Origin: CAZZEX01 sp964653285
Lineage (GTDB): Bacteria > Chloroflexota > Anaerolineae > B4-G1
Length of the DNA stretch: 35,285 bases
Assembly: GCA_964653285.1 (NCBI GenBank)
Contig: CAZZEX010000046.1
Span: 1-35,285 of the forward strand
Direction of reading: 5' to 3'
The position numbers and the translations under genes are program-made. The notes under the pieces were generated by a model, which did no database searches, was not told the origin of the DNA, and was given only the letters and a program-made list of their open reading frames with translations. This document shows positions 13,518 to 20,793 of this stretch, one piece after another (the first letter of the stretch is position 1; each line of letters opens with the position of its first letter).

Positions 13518-15112
13518 GCAAGGAAGCAGAGGAGATGAGTGTACAGGACGAACTGGCAGGCGTGCCGACTCGGGAGGAGATCGAGCGCCACCCGATGGAT
13601 GACTTGTTGCGCACGGAGCGACTGCCGCACATGTGGTGCCCTGGCTGTGGGCTGGGTACGGCGTTGAGTTGCTTTGTCAGTGCGCTCGTGCGCTCGGGGC
13701 TGGATTTGGATAAGGTGGCCATCGTATCTGGTATCGGCTGCACCGGACGGGTGGCTGGCTACCTGCGACTCGATGGCTTCCACACGACCCACGGGCGGGC
13801 CATTCCCTTCGCCACAGGGCTTAAACTGGCTAATAGTGACCTGAAAGTGGTCGTCTTCTCCGGCGACGGGGACCTGATCGCCATCGGCGGCAACCATTTC
13901 ATTCACGCCGCTCGCCGCAACATGGACCTTACGGTTATCTGTGTCAACAATTTCAACTACGGGATGACCGGTGGACAGATGGGGCCGACGACGCCGACTG
14001 AAGCCCGTACCAGCACCTCGCCTCGGGGCAATTTGGAGCACCCGTTCAACATCCCGAATCTGGCAGCGGCGGCTGGTGCGACCTACATCGCCCGCTGGAC
14101 GGTGCTCCATGCTCGCCGGCTGGAGAAGTCCATTCATAAAGCACTGCTGAAGCCAGGTTTTAGCGTCGTTGAGGTCATTTCTCCTTGCCCCACGCTCTAC
14201 GGGCGTTTCAACCGTGCCAGCTACGGCACCGATATGATGGAATACTATCACCAGAAGGCAGTCATCCGTCACGACGCCCGACCGTGGGAGGTGGACATCG
14301 AACTGGGCGGGGAGATCATCTGCGGGGAATTCGTAGACATTGAGCGCCCCACTTTTCAGGAGCGGCTTCAAGAGAGGTTCGGGGAATTGCATCCCTCGGA
14401 GGACCTGGGGTTGCTCCACCGCCCGCCGGTGGAGTTGGAAGCGCCCTTCGGAGAGAGGGTGGGGCGGGCTAAACTGCCGCCACCGTCACCAGAGACCGCC
14501 GCCGTTCGGCTTGGAGCGCCTGTCTCCGAAGCGCCATGTGTAGAGGGTGCGGCCGGGAGTTTGGAGGTCCGGCTGTGCGGTTTTGGGGGGCAGGGGATCA
14601 TCCTGTCCGGTAGGATCGCTGGCGCGGGGGCGGCGCTATATGACGAGCGGGAGGTTACGCTGACCCGGTCTTATGGCCCCGAGTCGAGAGGTGGGGCTTG
14701 CAGCACAGCCCTCATCATCTCCGATAGTCTCATCCTGTACCCCCACGTCACCCATCCCTGTGTGATGGTGGCGATGTCCCAGGAGGCCTACACCACGTAC
14801 CATAGGCAGTTGGCCGAGGGAGGAGTGTTGTTGATTGACGCCGACTTGGTGCAACCAGATCCGACCGCCGGTCAGCAGGTCATTTCTATCCCGGCAACCC
14901 GCATCGCCGAGCACGAATTGGGGCGGCGGATCGTGGCCAATATCGTGATGATGGGATCGCTGACTGCACTGACCACGGTAGTCTCCAAAGAGGCAATGCG
15001 CAAGGCGGTTCTCGACAGCGTGCCCAGGGGTACGGAGGAACTGAATATGAAAGCGTTCCACATGGGGTACGAGTACGCCAGGGCGATGCTTGGCGAGGGG
15101 GCTGACGCCTGA
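13514..15112 (+). CDS. korBC: Fused beta-gamma subunit of 2-oxoacid:ferredoxin oxidoreductase (KorB-KorC)
   Basis: This 532-residue protein contains two normally separate subunits. The N-terminal KorB part (to about residue 300) has WCPGCGLGTAL, GIGCTGRV, FHTTHGRAIPFATG, the thiamine-diphosphate motif SGDGDLIAIGGNHFIHA and NNFNYGMTGGQ. After a ~50-residue Pro-rich linker, the KorC part (from about residue 350) has VRLCGFGGQGIILSG, TLTRSYGPESRGGACSTALIISD and NIVMMGSLTAL. GTG 13514 (GTGA overlap with the korA stop, behind GGGAGGGAG) is preferred; ATG 13535 is possible, and an in-frame start at 13415 lies inside korA. The fusion should enforce 1:1 beta:gamma assembly. Confidence 0.88.
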   Translation: MSKEAEEMSVQDELAGVPTREEIERHPMDDLLRTERLPHMWCPGCGLGTALSCFVSALVRSGLDLDKVAIVSGIGCTGRVAGYLRLDGFHTTHGRAIPFATGLKLANSDLKVVVFSGDGDLIAIGGNHFIHAARRNMDLTVICVNNFNYGMTGGQMGPTTPTEARTSTSPRGNLEHPFNIPNLAAAAGATYIARWTVLHARRLEKSIHKALLKPGFSVVEVISPCPTLYGRFNRASYGTDMMEYYHQKAVIRHDARPWEVDIELGGEIICGEFVDIERPTFQERLQERFGELHPSEDLGLLHRPPVELEAPFGERVGRAKLPPPSPETAAVRLGAPVSEAPCVEGAAGSLEVRLCGFGGQGIILSGRIAGAGAALYDEREVTLTRSYGPESRGGACSTALIISDSLILYPHVTHPCVMVAMSQEAYTTYHRQLAEGGVLLIDADLVQPDPTAGQQVISIPATRIAEHELGRRIVANIVMMGSLTALTTVVSKEAMRKAVLDSVPRGTEELNMKAFHMGYEYARAMLGEGADA

Positions 15113-15198
15113 ACGGAGGAGATAGGACACAGATTGGCGCTGGTGAACGCAGGCAGATAGCAGCGCTATTAAGCCTCCCGAAGGTTCCGAACCTGACA

Positions 15199-16491
15199 AT
15201 GCAGACTTTTTTCCGCAACATCCTGGGGTGGGTGGCCCTCGTTGTGCTGCTGTCCCTCGCTCTCACTGGCTGCATCGGGCGCCCACCCCTCACTCCTGGT
15301 CCGACTTCATCCCCTTCCCCGGCGCCGTACACCATCTACCTGCCGGGCGTCGGCAGTGGCGGAACATCCACTGTTCCTGCCTCCACATCTGTCCCAACGC
15401 CCCTTGCGCCGACCGAGCAGCCTCCCTCCAGCCCCACACCGCTACCACCGCCGGTCCCCAAGCCCGGCTACGGCGTGCAGGTGCACCTTTTCGCAGGTGA
15501 CGTGGAGGAGACCCTGCGCTGGGCGCAAGGGCTGGGCGTGGGGTGGGTCAAGCAACAGGTAGAGTGGCACACCATCGAGCACGGGCCGGATAACTTTGAA
15601 TGGGGGCCGCTGGACCGTGCCATAGAAGCGTGCAATGGGTTCGGTTTCGAGGTGTTGCTTGGCGTGACCCACGCCCCCGACTGGACCCGCGTCTCCGAAC
15701 TCGAAGGCGGTCCACCGGCCAACTACGCTGAATTTGGCCGCTTTATGGGGCAACTGGCGACCCGCTACCGGGGCCGCGTGGCGGCCTACGAACTGTGGAA
15801 CGAGCCTAATCTGGCCCGCGAGTGGCGGGGCGATACCCTCGACCCGGCCCGCTTCGTCGCGTTAGTGGCCGAGGGAGCCAGGGGCGTGCGGGCGGCCGAC
15901 CCGGGCGCCCTGGTCGTCAGCGGCGCACCGGCCGTCACTGGCATCAACGACGGCGTGGAGGCGATTGACGACCGTGTCTTCCTGCGCGGAATGTATGAGG
16001 CCGGCATCACTCAGTGGGTGGATGGCATCGGCGCTCATCCCTATGGCTTCGCCAACCCGCCCGACGAGAGTTGGCAGGACCCTGAATTTCTCCCACACGT
16101 CGCCTCCAGTCACAACGACCATCCCAGTTTCTTCTTCCGCGACACGCTGGAGGATTACCACGCCATCATGCTCGCTGACGGCGACACTGGGCATCAGATC
16201 TGGGTCACGGAATTCGGCTGGCCTTCAACTGAGGGGATAGGGCCGATGGACACGACAGGCTGGGAGTACGCACGTCAGGTGAGCGAGGCCCAGCAGGCGG
16301 ACTACATTGTGCGCGCCTTTCAGATGGGAGACGAGCGACCCTGGGTAGGGCCGATGTTCCTGTGGAACCTGAACCTGGCGACTACCTGGGGTCCAGGGAA
16401 TCCAGTCTCCGCCTACAGCCTGCTGCGGCCCGATGGTTCCTACCGTCCGGCCTACATCGCCCTGCGCCTGGCAGAGCCATTAGAGCCGTAG
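15199..16491 (+). CDS. Lipoprotein glycoside hydrolase, clan GH-A
   Basis: This 430-residue protein starts with a lipoprotein signal (VALVVLLSLALTGC) and a Pro/Thr/Ser-rich linker to about residue 90, anchoring it outside the membrane. The catalytic barrel follows: GVQVHLFAGDVEETLRWAQGLGVGWVKQQVEW, AYELWNEPN with the acid/base Glu202, GIGAHPYGF, and WVTEFGWPS with the nucleophile Glu338. The NEP and TEFGW strands are typical of GH5/GH39-like retaining enzymes. It probably cleaves a plant or extracellular polysaccharide; the exact family and substrate are unclear. The 87-bp gap after korBC holds two small hairpins but no convincing terminator. Confidence 0.83.
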   Translation: MQTFFRNILGWVALVVLLSLALTGCIGRPPLTPGPTSSPSPAPYTIYLPGVGSGGTSTVPASTSVPTPLAPTEQPPSSPTPLPPPVPKPGYGVQVHLFAGDVEETLRWAQGLGVGWVKQQVEWHTIEHGPDNFEWGPLDRAIEACNGFGFEVLLGVTHAPDWTRVSELEGGPPANYAEFGRFMGQLATRYRGRVAAYELWNEPNLAREWRGDTLDPARFVALVAEGARGVRAADPGALVVSGAPAVTGINDGVEAIDDRVFLRGMYEAGITQWVDGIGAHPYGFANPPDESWQDPEFLPHVASSHNDHPSFFFRDTLEDYHAIMLADGDTGHQIWVTEFGWPSTEGIGPMDTTGWEYARQVSEAQQADYIVRAFQMGDERPWVGPMFLWNLNLATTWGPGNPVSAYSLLRPDGSYRPAYIALRLAEPLEP

Positions 16492-16496
16492 GAGGC

Positions 16497-16524
16497 TTGT
16501 TCAACTGGGGAGATGGGGTATAAT
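16497..16524 (+). promoter_or_regulatory. Orphan promoter in front of the Uma2 remnant
   Basis: TTGTTC (16497-16502) and a perfect TATAAT (16519-16524) are 16 bp apart and stand directly before the truncated Uma2 frame. It may be the surviving or deletion-shifted promoter of that gene. Confidence 0.45.
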
Positions 16525-16529
16525 TTAAG

Positions 16530-16919
16530 GAGGGGCACGTCTACGAGCCTGATCTGCTGTTCATCCGCCGTGAGCGGGCGGGCATCATCGGCGAGAAGCA
16601 GGTGGACGGCGCGCCGGACCTGGTAGTGGAGATTCTCTCCGCCAGCACCTATCACTACGATGTCGGCGTCAAGCGGGAGGGCTACGAGCGCAACGGGGTG
16701 GGAGAATTGTGGCTGCTGGATCCCTATGGAATAGAGGGGACGCAGATGCTGGTGCGTGATGAGGCAACGGGGAGACTCAGGGTCATACCGTTCACGGGTG
16801 GCGCGTACCATTCGATGACCATCCCAGGCCTGTGGCTGCGGGCTGAGTGGCTGTGGCCCGGGGAAGGCGAGGCTCACCCCGATGTGATCGAGGTGCTGCA
16901 CGAGTTGAACTTGTTGTGA
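16530..16919 (+). pseudogene. 5'-truncated Uma2-family gene
   Basis: From 16530 the frame reads EGHVYEPDLLFIRRERAGIIGEKQVDGAPDLVVEILSAST, then KREGYERNGVGELWLLDP to a stop at 16919. These are the core Uma2 motifs (PDLLF, DLVVEILSAST, Lys, ELWLLDP), but the N-terminal 50-60 residues are missing. A TAA lies at 16521-16523 in the same frame, and no start codon with a ribosome binding site precedes the core. A protein starting at 16602 would lack the first catalytic Asp. It is probably dead. It is distinct from the intact Uma2 gene at 4724. Confidence 0.75.
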
Positions 16920-17017
16920 GGGTTTTCCGGTGGTGCCGTTGCTAGCCAGCACGCCGTCGCTCGCCGTGGCCTGCACCAGTTCGCCGGGGTGCAAAGTGCT
17001 GGAGGCCCCCACCCCGG

Positions 17018-17038
17018 CCCTCCCCCACTGGGAGAGGG
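17018..17038. repeat. GC-rich hairpin between convergent genes
   Basis: CCCTCCC (17018-17024) pairs with GGGAGAGGG (17030-17038), with one bulged A. It lies between the ends of the Uma2 remnant (+) and the transpeptidase gene (-). It could end transcription from both sides, although no T-run is present. The surrounding sequence looks like a dispersed intergenic repeat. Confidence 0.4.
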
Positions 17039-17058
17039 AGAGCGCCAGCGCTGCCTGC

Positions 17059-19266
17059 TTACGGCTGCGGAGTGGGTGTAGGCGGCACGTAATCCTCCTC
17101 CGCCTGAGGCGGCAGCGGAGAAAGGGGCCGGCCGTAATAGGCCTCTACTACCTGGCGCGCCAGCGGCGCGGCCACGCTCGTTCCTTCGCCGGCGTTCTCG
17201 ACCATGGTGACGATGGCGATCTCGGGGCTGTCGGCCGGGGCGTAGGCGGCGAACCAGGAATGGGGTACAGTATCTGGCCCGCCGACCTCGGCGGTGCCAG
17301 TCTTGCCGGCGACGGGGATGCTCAGCCCAGCGAAGCGGTGGGGCGCGGTGCCGATAGATTTGGTGGTCACCCCCAGCAGCGCCTCCTGAATGGCCGCCAG
17401 GTGCTCCGGGCTGGTCGGCAACGTGCCAACAACCTGGGGCTGGGTCACCTGCTCGGCCTCCACCTCTCCGGCCTCGTAACCAGCGGTGCGCTCCACGACG
17501 TAGGGACGGTAGAGTGTGCCACCGTTGGCGACCGCTGCCATCATGCGCGCCACCTGCAGCGGTGTCACCAGCAGATAGCCCTGTCCGATGGCCAGGTTGA
17601 CCGTGTCGCCCACCCACCAGGCTTCGCCGATGGCATTGGTCTTCCAGGTGGGATCGGGCATCAGCCCGCCTTCCTCAAGCACCCCCTCCAGTCCAGTCGC
17701 TTCCCCGAACCCGAAGCCCCGTCCGAACCGGGGGAGCACGTCCTGCCCTACCCCGTCGAGCGTCTGTCCTACGGCGTAGAAAGTGACGTCGCAGGAAGCA
17801 GTGAGAGCATCCTTGAGGCTGATGTCGCCGTGTCCGTCGGTTTTCCAGCACGTCTTGCGGGACGCTGGTCCCAGCCCCTCCCAGTAGCCGGGGCAGTAAA
17901 AGAACGTGTTATCGGGGTCCATTCCCGCCTCCTCCATCGCCGCCGCCATGGTGACGATCTTGAAGACGGAGGCGGAGGGATAGGTGCCCTGGGTGGCGCG
18001 GTTGAAGAGCGGGCGGCGGGGGTCGGCCAGAATCTGGGAGCGGCCCACCGCCCCGGCCGGCCCGACGAAGACGTTGGGATCGAAGCCAGGACCGCTGGCC
18101 AGCGCCAGCACCGCGCCGGTGTGCACGTCGAGTACGACGATGGCTCCTTTGCGACCGCCTAATATGCGCTGCACCTGCTCCTGGAAGTCGCGGTCGAAGG
18201 TGGTATAGATAGCGCGGCTGGGCACAGCCGGGCTTTCCGCCACTGTGGCGACCTTTTCCCCTGCCGGGGTGACGATGGTGAGCACACCGCCGTGCCGACC
18301 GGCCAGAATCTCCTCCCCCCATGCCTCCAGCCCAGAAACGCCCACCCATTCATCGCCCCGGTAGCCCTGGGCACGGTATTCTACAAGTCGCTCGGCTGGC
18401 ACCGGTGATACCCAGCCGACAACATGCGGCGCAACGCCTCCTTGGGGATAGACGCGCCCATCTTTCTCATCCCGGTAAATGCCAGGAATAGAGGCCAGCA
18501 GGTCGTTGTGATCCACGCTCACTTCGGCGGGGATGTCGGCGATGGGCACCTTCCAGTCGGCGGGAGCAGCGGCGTACCGGCTGCGTATCTCGTCCGGCGA
18601 GAGCCCTGTGACCAGTGTCAGCGCCGCCAGGAGCGCATTCTCGTCCTCAATTTGGCCAGGGATAGCGCCGATGGTGACAATCGTGCCCGCAGTCGCCAGG
18701 CCCAATCCGGCACGGTCGTATATATTGGCGCGGACGGGGATGCTGTAATCCATCCGGAAGTAGTGACCGCCCGCCAGTTGCGGCCAGATCAGCCCCTCGT
18801 CCCAGTCCACCCACCATTGCCCCTCGTGCAGGCTGAGCGACATAACTGTGTCGGTGATCAATGTGCCTACCAGCGCTGTATCCAATGCCATCCAGAAGGA
18901 GACGTGAGCCCGGTTGTCCTCCCGCAGGGCGGACTGAAGACGCGTGGTGACAGTGAGCACAGTGGCGGTGGTGAGAGCATTCTGGTAGCGCTGAGTGAAA
19001 CTCTCGGCGTCAATGGCAACCCGGCTGGCGGGGGAGAGGCGAGCATACATCGTCGCGTAGTCGCCCGTCTCCCAGGCGGAAAGGTACGCGGCGGCCGTCG
19101 CGTCAGGAGAGGGCGGCGGCGATGTGAGAGTGGGAGCGGAGGTGGGAGTGAGGACGGGGACAGGCGAGGCAGGCGCAGCGGTTGGAGGGCTGCTACAGCC
19201 AACCAGTAGAAGCACAGCCAGAATTGCGAATGGCGAATTATGAATAACGATTTTGAGATTTGTCAT
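17059..19266 (-). CDS. PBP2-type penicillin-binding transpeptidase (lipoprotein-like, NTF2-like domain)
   Basis: This 735-residue protein begins with AILAVLLLVGCSS, a lipobox-like membrane anchor, then a Pro/Thr linker. An NTF2/MecA_N-like domain follows (about 55-165, AAYLSAWETGDYATMYARLS), then a PBP dimerisation domain (about 180-320) and the transpeptidase. Active-site motifs are S433-V-F-K, S491-C-D and K655-T-G. S-x-D in place of S-x-N is usual for PBP2/MrdA-like enzymes. It cross-links peptidoglycan during growth. Its ATG (19266-19264) overlaps the stop of the maf remnant as ATGA, so the two were an operon. The first residues (TNLKIVIHNSPFAI) are encoded by short repeated words, unlike the rest. 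Confidence 0.88.
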   Translation of the reverse strand: MTNLKIVIHNSPFAILAVLLLVGCSSPPTAAPASPVPVLTPTSAPTLTSPPPSPDATAAAYLSAWETGDYATMYARLSPASRVAIDAESFTQRYQNALTTATVLTVTTRLQSALREDNRAHVSFWMALDTALVGTLITDTVMSLSLHEGQWWVDWDEGLIWPQLAGGHYFRMDYSIPVRANIYDRAGLGLATAGTIVTIGAIPGQIEDENALLAALTLVTGLSPDEIRSRYAAAPADWKVPIADIPAEVSVDHNDLLASIPGIYRDEKDGRVYPQGGVAPHVVGWVSPVPAERLVEYRAQGYRGDEWVGVSGLEAWGEEILAGRHGGVLTIVTPAGEKVATVAESPAVPSRAIYTTFDRDFQEQVQRILGGRKGAIVVLDVHTGAVLALASGPGFDPNVFVGPAGAVGRSQILADPRRPLFNRATQGTYPSASVFKIVTMAAAMEEAGMDPDNTFFYCPGYWEGLGPASRKTCWKTDGHGDISLKDALTASCDVTFYAVGQTLDGVGQDVLPRFGRGFGFGEATGLEGVLEEGGLMPDPTWKTNAIGEAWWVGDTVNLAIGQGYLLVTPLQVARMMAAVANGGTLYRPYVVERTAGYEAGEVEAEQVTQPQVVGTLPTSPEHLAAIQEALLGVTTKSIGTAPHRFAGLSIPVAGKTGTAEVGGPDTVPHSWFAAYAPADSPEIAIVTMVENAGEGTSVAAPLARQVVEAYYGRPLSPLPPQAEEDYVPPTPTPQP

Positions 19267-19497
19267 CGGTCATTCAGAATGGTTGCGTAGGCCGCGCAGT
19301 GGTGGCTGGTGTGGGCCTGGCAGGCAGCAGGAACGTCGTGGAGAGGTTCGACTCCCCGGAGGCGCAGGCAGCGGGTGAGATGGCAGGGAGGAAGCCCCAT
19401 CACGTTGGCGTAGAACCCTCACCTCGAAAGGCAGCCCCAGCAGCGCCAGCAACTCGCGGCGGCGAGGGGATTGAGAAGCGAGCAGCAGGTTAATCAT
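19263..19497 (-). pseudogene. maf: maf (nucleotide pyrophosphatase) with internal deletion
   Basis: From the ATG at 19497 (minus) the sequence reads INLLLASQSPRRRELLALLGLPFEVR, the canonical Maf N-terminus with the SxSPRR phosphate-binding motif. At about 19416-19424 the frame breaks. A second frame gives FYANVMGLPPCHLTRCLRLRGVEP and ends at a TGA (19265-19263), matching the Maf C-terminus. The middle ~110-130 residues, including the catalytic acidic loop, are absent. The gene is inactive unless a second maf exists elsewhere. Its stop still overlaps the PBP2 start. Confidence 0.8.
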
Positions 19498-19507
19498 TCT
19501 TCCAGCC

Positions 19508-19536
19508 TTGACAGGCAAGAGGTATTTTGCTATACT
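19508..19536 (+). promoter_or_regulatory. Promoter of the CDF exporter gene
   Basis: TTGACA (19508-19513) and TATACT (19531-19536) have 17-bp spacing and lie 41 bp before the CDF start codon. A GGAG site occurs at about 19558. This is one of the best promoters in the window. Confidence 0.75.
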
Positions 19537-19577
19537 GGCTATTGTAACACACACACTGGAGTTGGGAAAGGCATCGC

Positions 19578-20504
19578 ATGGCTTTCCAGAGGGTACGGCG
19601 AGAGCACCTCGATCCCCATCGTCAGCGCCTCTATCAGCAGGCAATCCTGATCGCCATCGTAGGCAATGGCCTGCTGGTCGTGACCAAGGCGGCGGTGGCC
19701 CGGCTTTCGGACAGCAGCGCGGTGCTGTCGGATGCCGTTAACTCGCTCTCGGATACGCTGTATAGTCTGCTGATGGCGGCCGGGCTGTACTTTGCCCAGC
19801 AGCCGGCCGACGAGAGTCACCCGCAGGGGCACAGCCGCTTTGAACCGCTGGTGAGCATGCTGATTGCCGTTGCAATGGGAGCGGCGGGTTTCACGGCGAT
19901 GCGTGAGGGAGTGCTGCGCTTCCTTTCCGGCGCGACGGCGATTGAACCGGGCTGGCCTACGGCTGCGCTGGTGGGCAGTGTGTTGGTTAAGGTGGCGATG
20001 TACCTGCTGGTCGGGCGTATCGGGCGACTGGTGCACAGCCCCGCCATCCGCGCCAGCGCCCGCGACAATTTGGCCGACGTCCTGGCCTCTACCGCGGCGC
20101 TGCTCGGTGTGTGGGGCTCTCGTTTAGTCCACCCGCTGTTCGACCCGGTGGCAGGGGTGGTAGTTTCGTTGTGGATTTTCCGCACGACCTGGGAGATCCT
20201 GTACGAGAACCTGGGCTACCTCACCGGCCGTGGTGCACCGCCGGAACTCACAGTCCAGATCGTCGCCGCCGCGTCGGCCGTGCCAGGCGTCCTCGGCGTT
20301 CACCAGGTTATCGCCGACCACGTCGGGCCGCGGTTGCGGGCGGACATCCACATTGACGTGGACGGCGAGATGACGCTTCGCCAGGCCCACGCCATCGCCG
20401 ACCAGGTGCAGGCGCGGGTTGAGGCACTGCCGGTGGTGGATCTGGCATTCATACACGTGGAGCCGGCTGGTTCGTGGCCTCCAGCGCCTCCTCCAGGTGG
20501 CTGA
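19578..20504 (+). CDS. Cation diffusion facilitator, probable Mn2+ (or Fe/Zn) exporter
   Basis: This 308-residue CDF protein has about six membrane helices followed by a cytoplasmic ferredoxin-like domain (TVQIVAAASAVPGVLGVHQVIA, RADIHIDVDGEMTLRQAHAIAD, AFIHVEP). Helix 2 has SDAVNSLSD and helix 5 has ARDNLADVLAS, so transport site A is N-x3-D plus D-x3-D. Zn/Fe exporters such as YiiP have D-x3-D plus H-x3-D, while the Asn/Asp-Asp/Asp set is associated with Mn exporters such as MntE. The HPQGHSRFE loop is typical of the family. It exchanges metal for protons at the plasma membrane. Its 3' end overlaps the convergent Hpt gene by 56 bp. Confidence 0.88.
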   Translation: MAFQRVRREHLDPHRQRLYQQAILIAIVGNGLLVVTKAAVARLSDSSAVLSDAVNSLSDTLYSLLMAAGLYFAQQPADESHPQGHSRFEPLVSMLIAVAMGAAGFTAMREGVLRFLSGATAIEPGWPTAALVGSVLVKVAMYLLVGRIGRLVHSPAIRASARDNLADVLASTAALLGVWGSRLVHPLFDPVAGVVVSLWIFRTTWEILYENLGYLTGRGAPPELTVQIVAAASAVPGVLGVHQVIADHVGPRLRADIHIDVDGEMTLRQAHAIADQVQARVEALPVVDLAFIHVEPAGSWPPAPPPGG

Positions 20505-20784
20505 GGGCTGTCTTGAGAGGGGCGACAAATTCGGCCGGCAGGGGGAGCCCTTCCTGCACTGCTTTCCTCAGCGGGGCTTCGATCTCCTGGGCCAGGGCGA
20601 CCAATTCCTCGTAGCCCATCGTGGCCGAGTCGCCTTTGAGAGTATGGGCAGCCCGGTAGGCTGCCTCTAACCCTTCGGGATCGAGTGCGCCGGCTTCCAG
20701 GCGTGCCAGTTGCCGCTGCAACTCCGCCAGGTTCCGGCGCGCCTCTGTGATGTAAATTGTCTGATAGGCTGAAAGGTCCATCAT
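20449..20784 (-). CDS. Hpt-domain phosphotransfer protein
   Basis: This 111-residue all-helical protein has AAYRAAHTLKGDSATMGYEELVALAQEIE, the histidine-phosphotransfer motif AHTLKG, in which His accepts phosphate. Single Hpt proteins shuttle phosphate between receiver domains of hybrid kinases and terminal regulators. The gene begins 9 bp after the hybrid kinase stop, so it is very likely co-transcribed and its partner. No DNA-binding regulator lies downstream; the recipient could be the receiver-only proteins in the same cluster. The end overlaps the convergent CDF gene. Confidence 0.88.
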   Translation of the reverse strand: MMDLSAYQTIYITEARRNLAELQRQLARLEAGALDPEGLEAAYRAAHTLKGDSATMGYEELVALAQEIEAPLRKAVQEGLPLPAEFVAPLKTALSHLEEALEATNQPAPRV

Positions 20785-20793
20785 ACGACACCT

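Noticed and set aside
13223..14419. Long minus-strand open frame opposite korA/korBC
   Set aside because: Composition-driven shadow of a GC-rich gene with no recognisable domain or start signals.
15113..15198. Possible terminator after korBC
   Set aside because: Two hairpins of about 5 bp occur (near 15157 and 15180), but they are weak and lack T-runs.
16452..17012. Minus-strand frame opposite the Uma2 remnant
   Set aside because: It runs through unrelated intergenic repeats and shows no domain; the plus-strand Uma2 motifs are real.
17794..17796. Apparent loss of the SxN motif (SCD) in the transpeptidase
   Set aside because: S-x-D is normal in PBP2/MrdA-type enzymes, so it is not an active-site defect.
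16930..19209. Long plus-strand frames opposite the transpeptidase gene
   Set aside because: Shadows of the minus-strand PBP2 gene, which has SxxK, SxD and KTG motifs.
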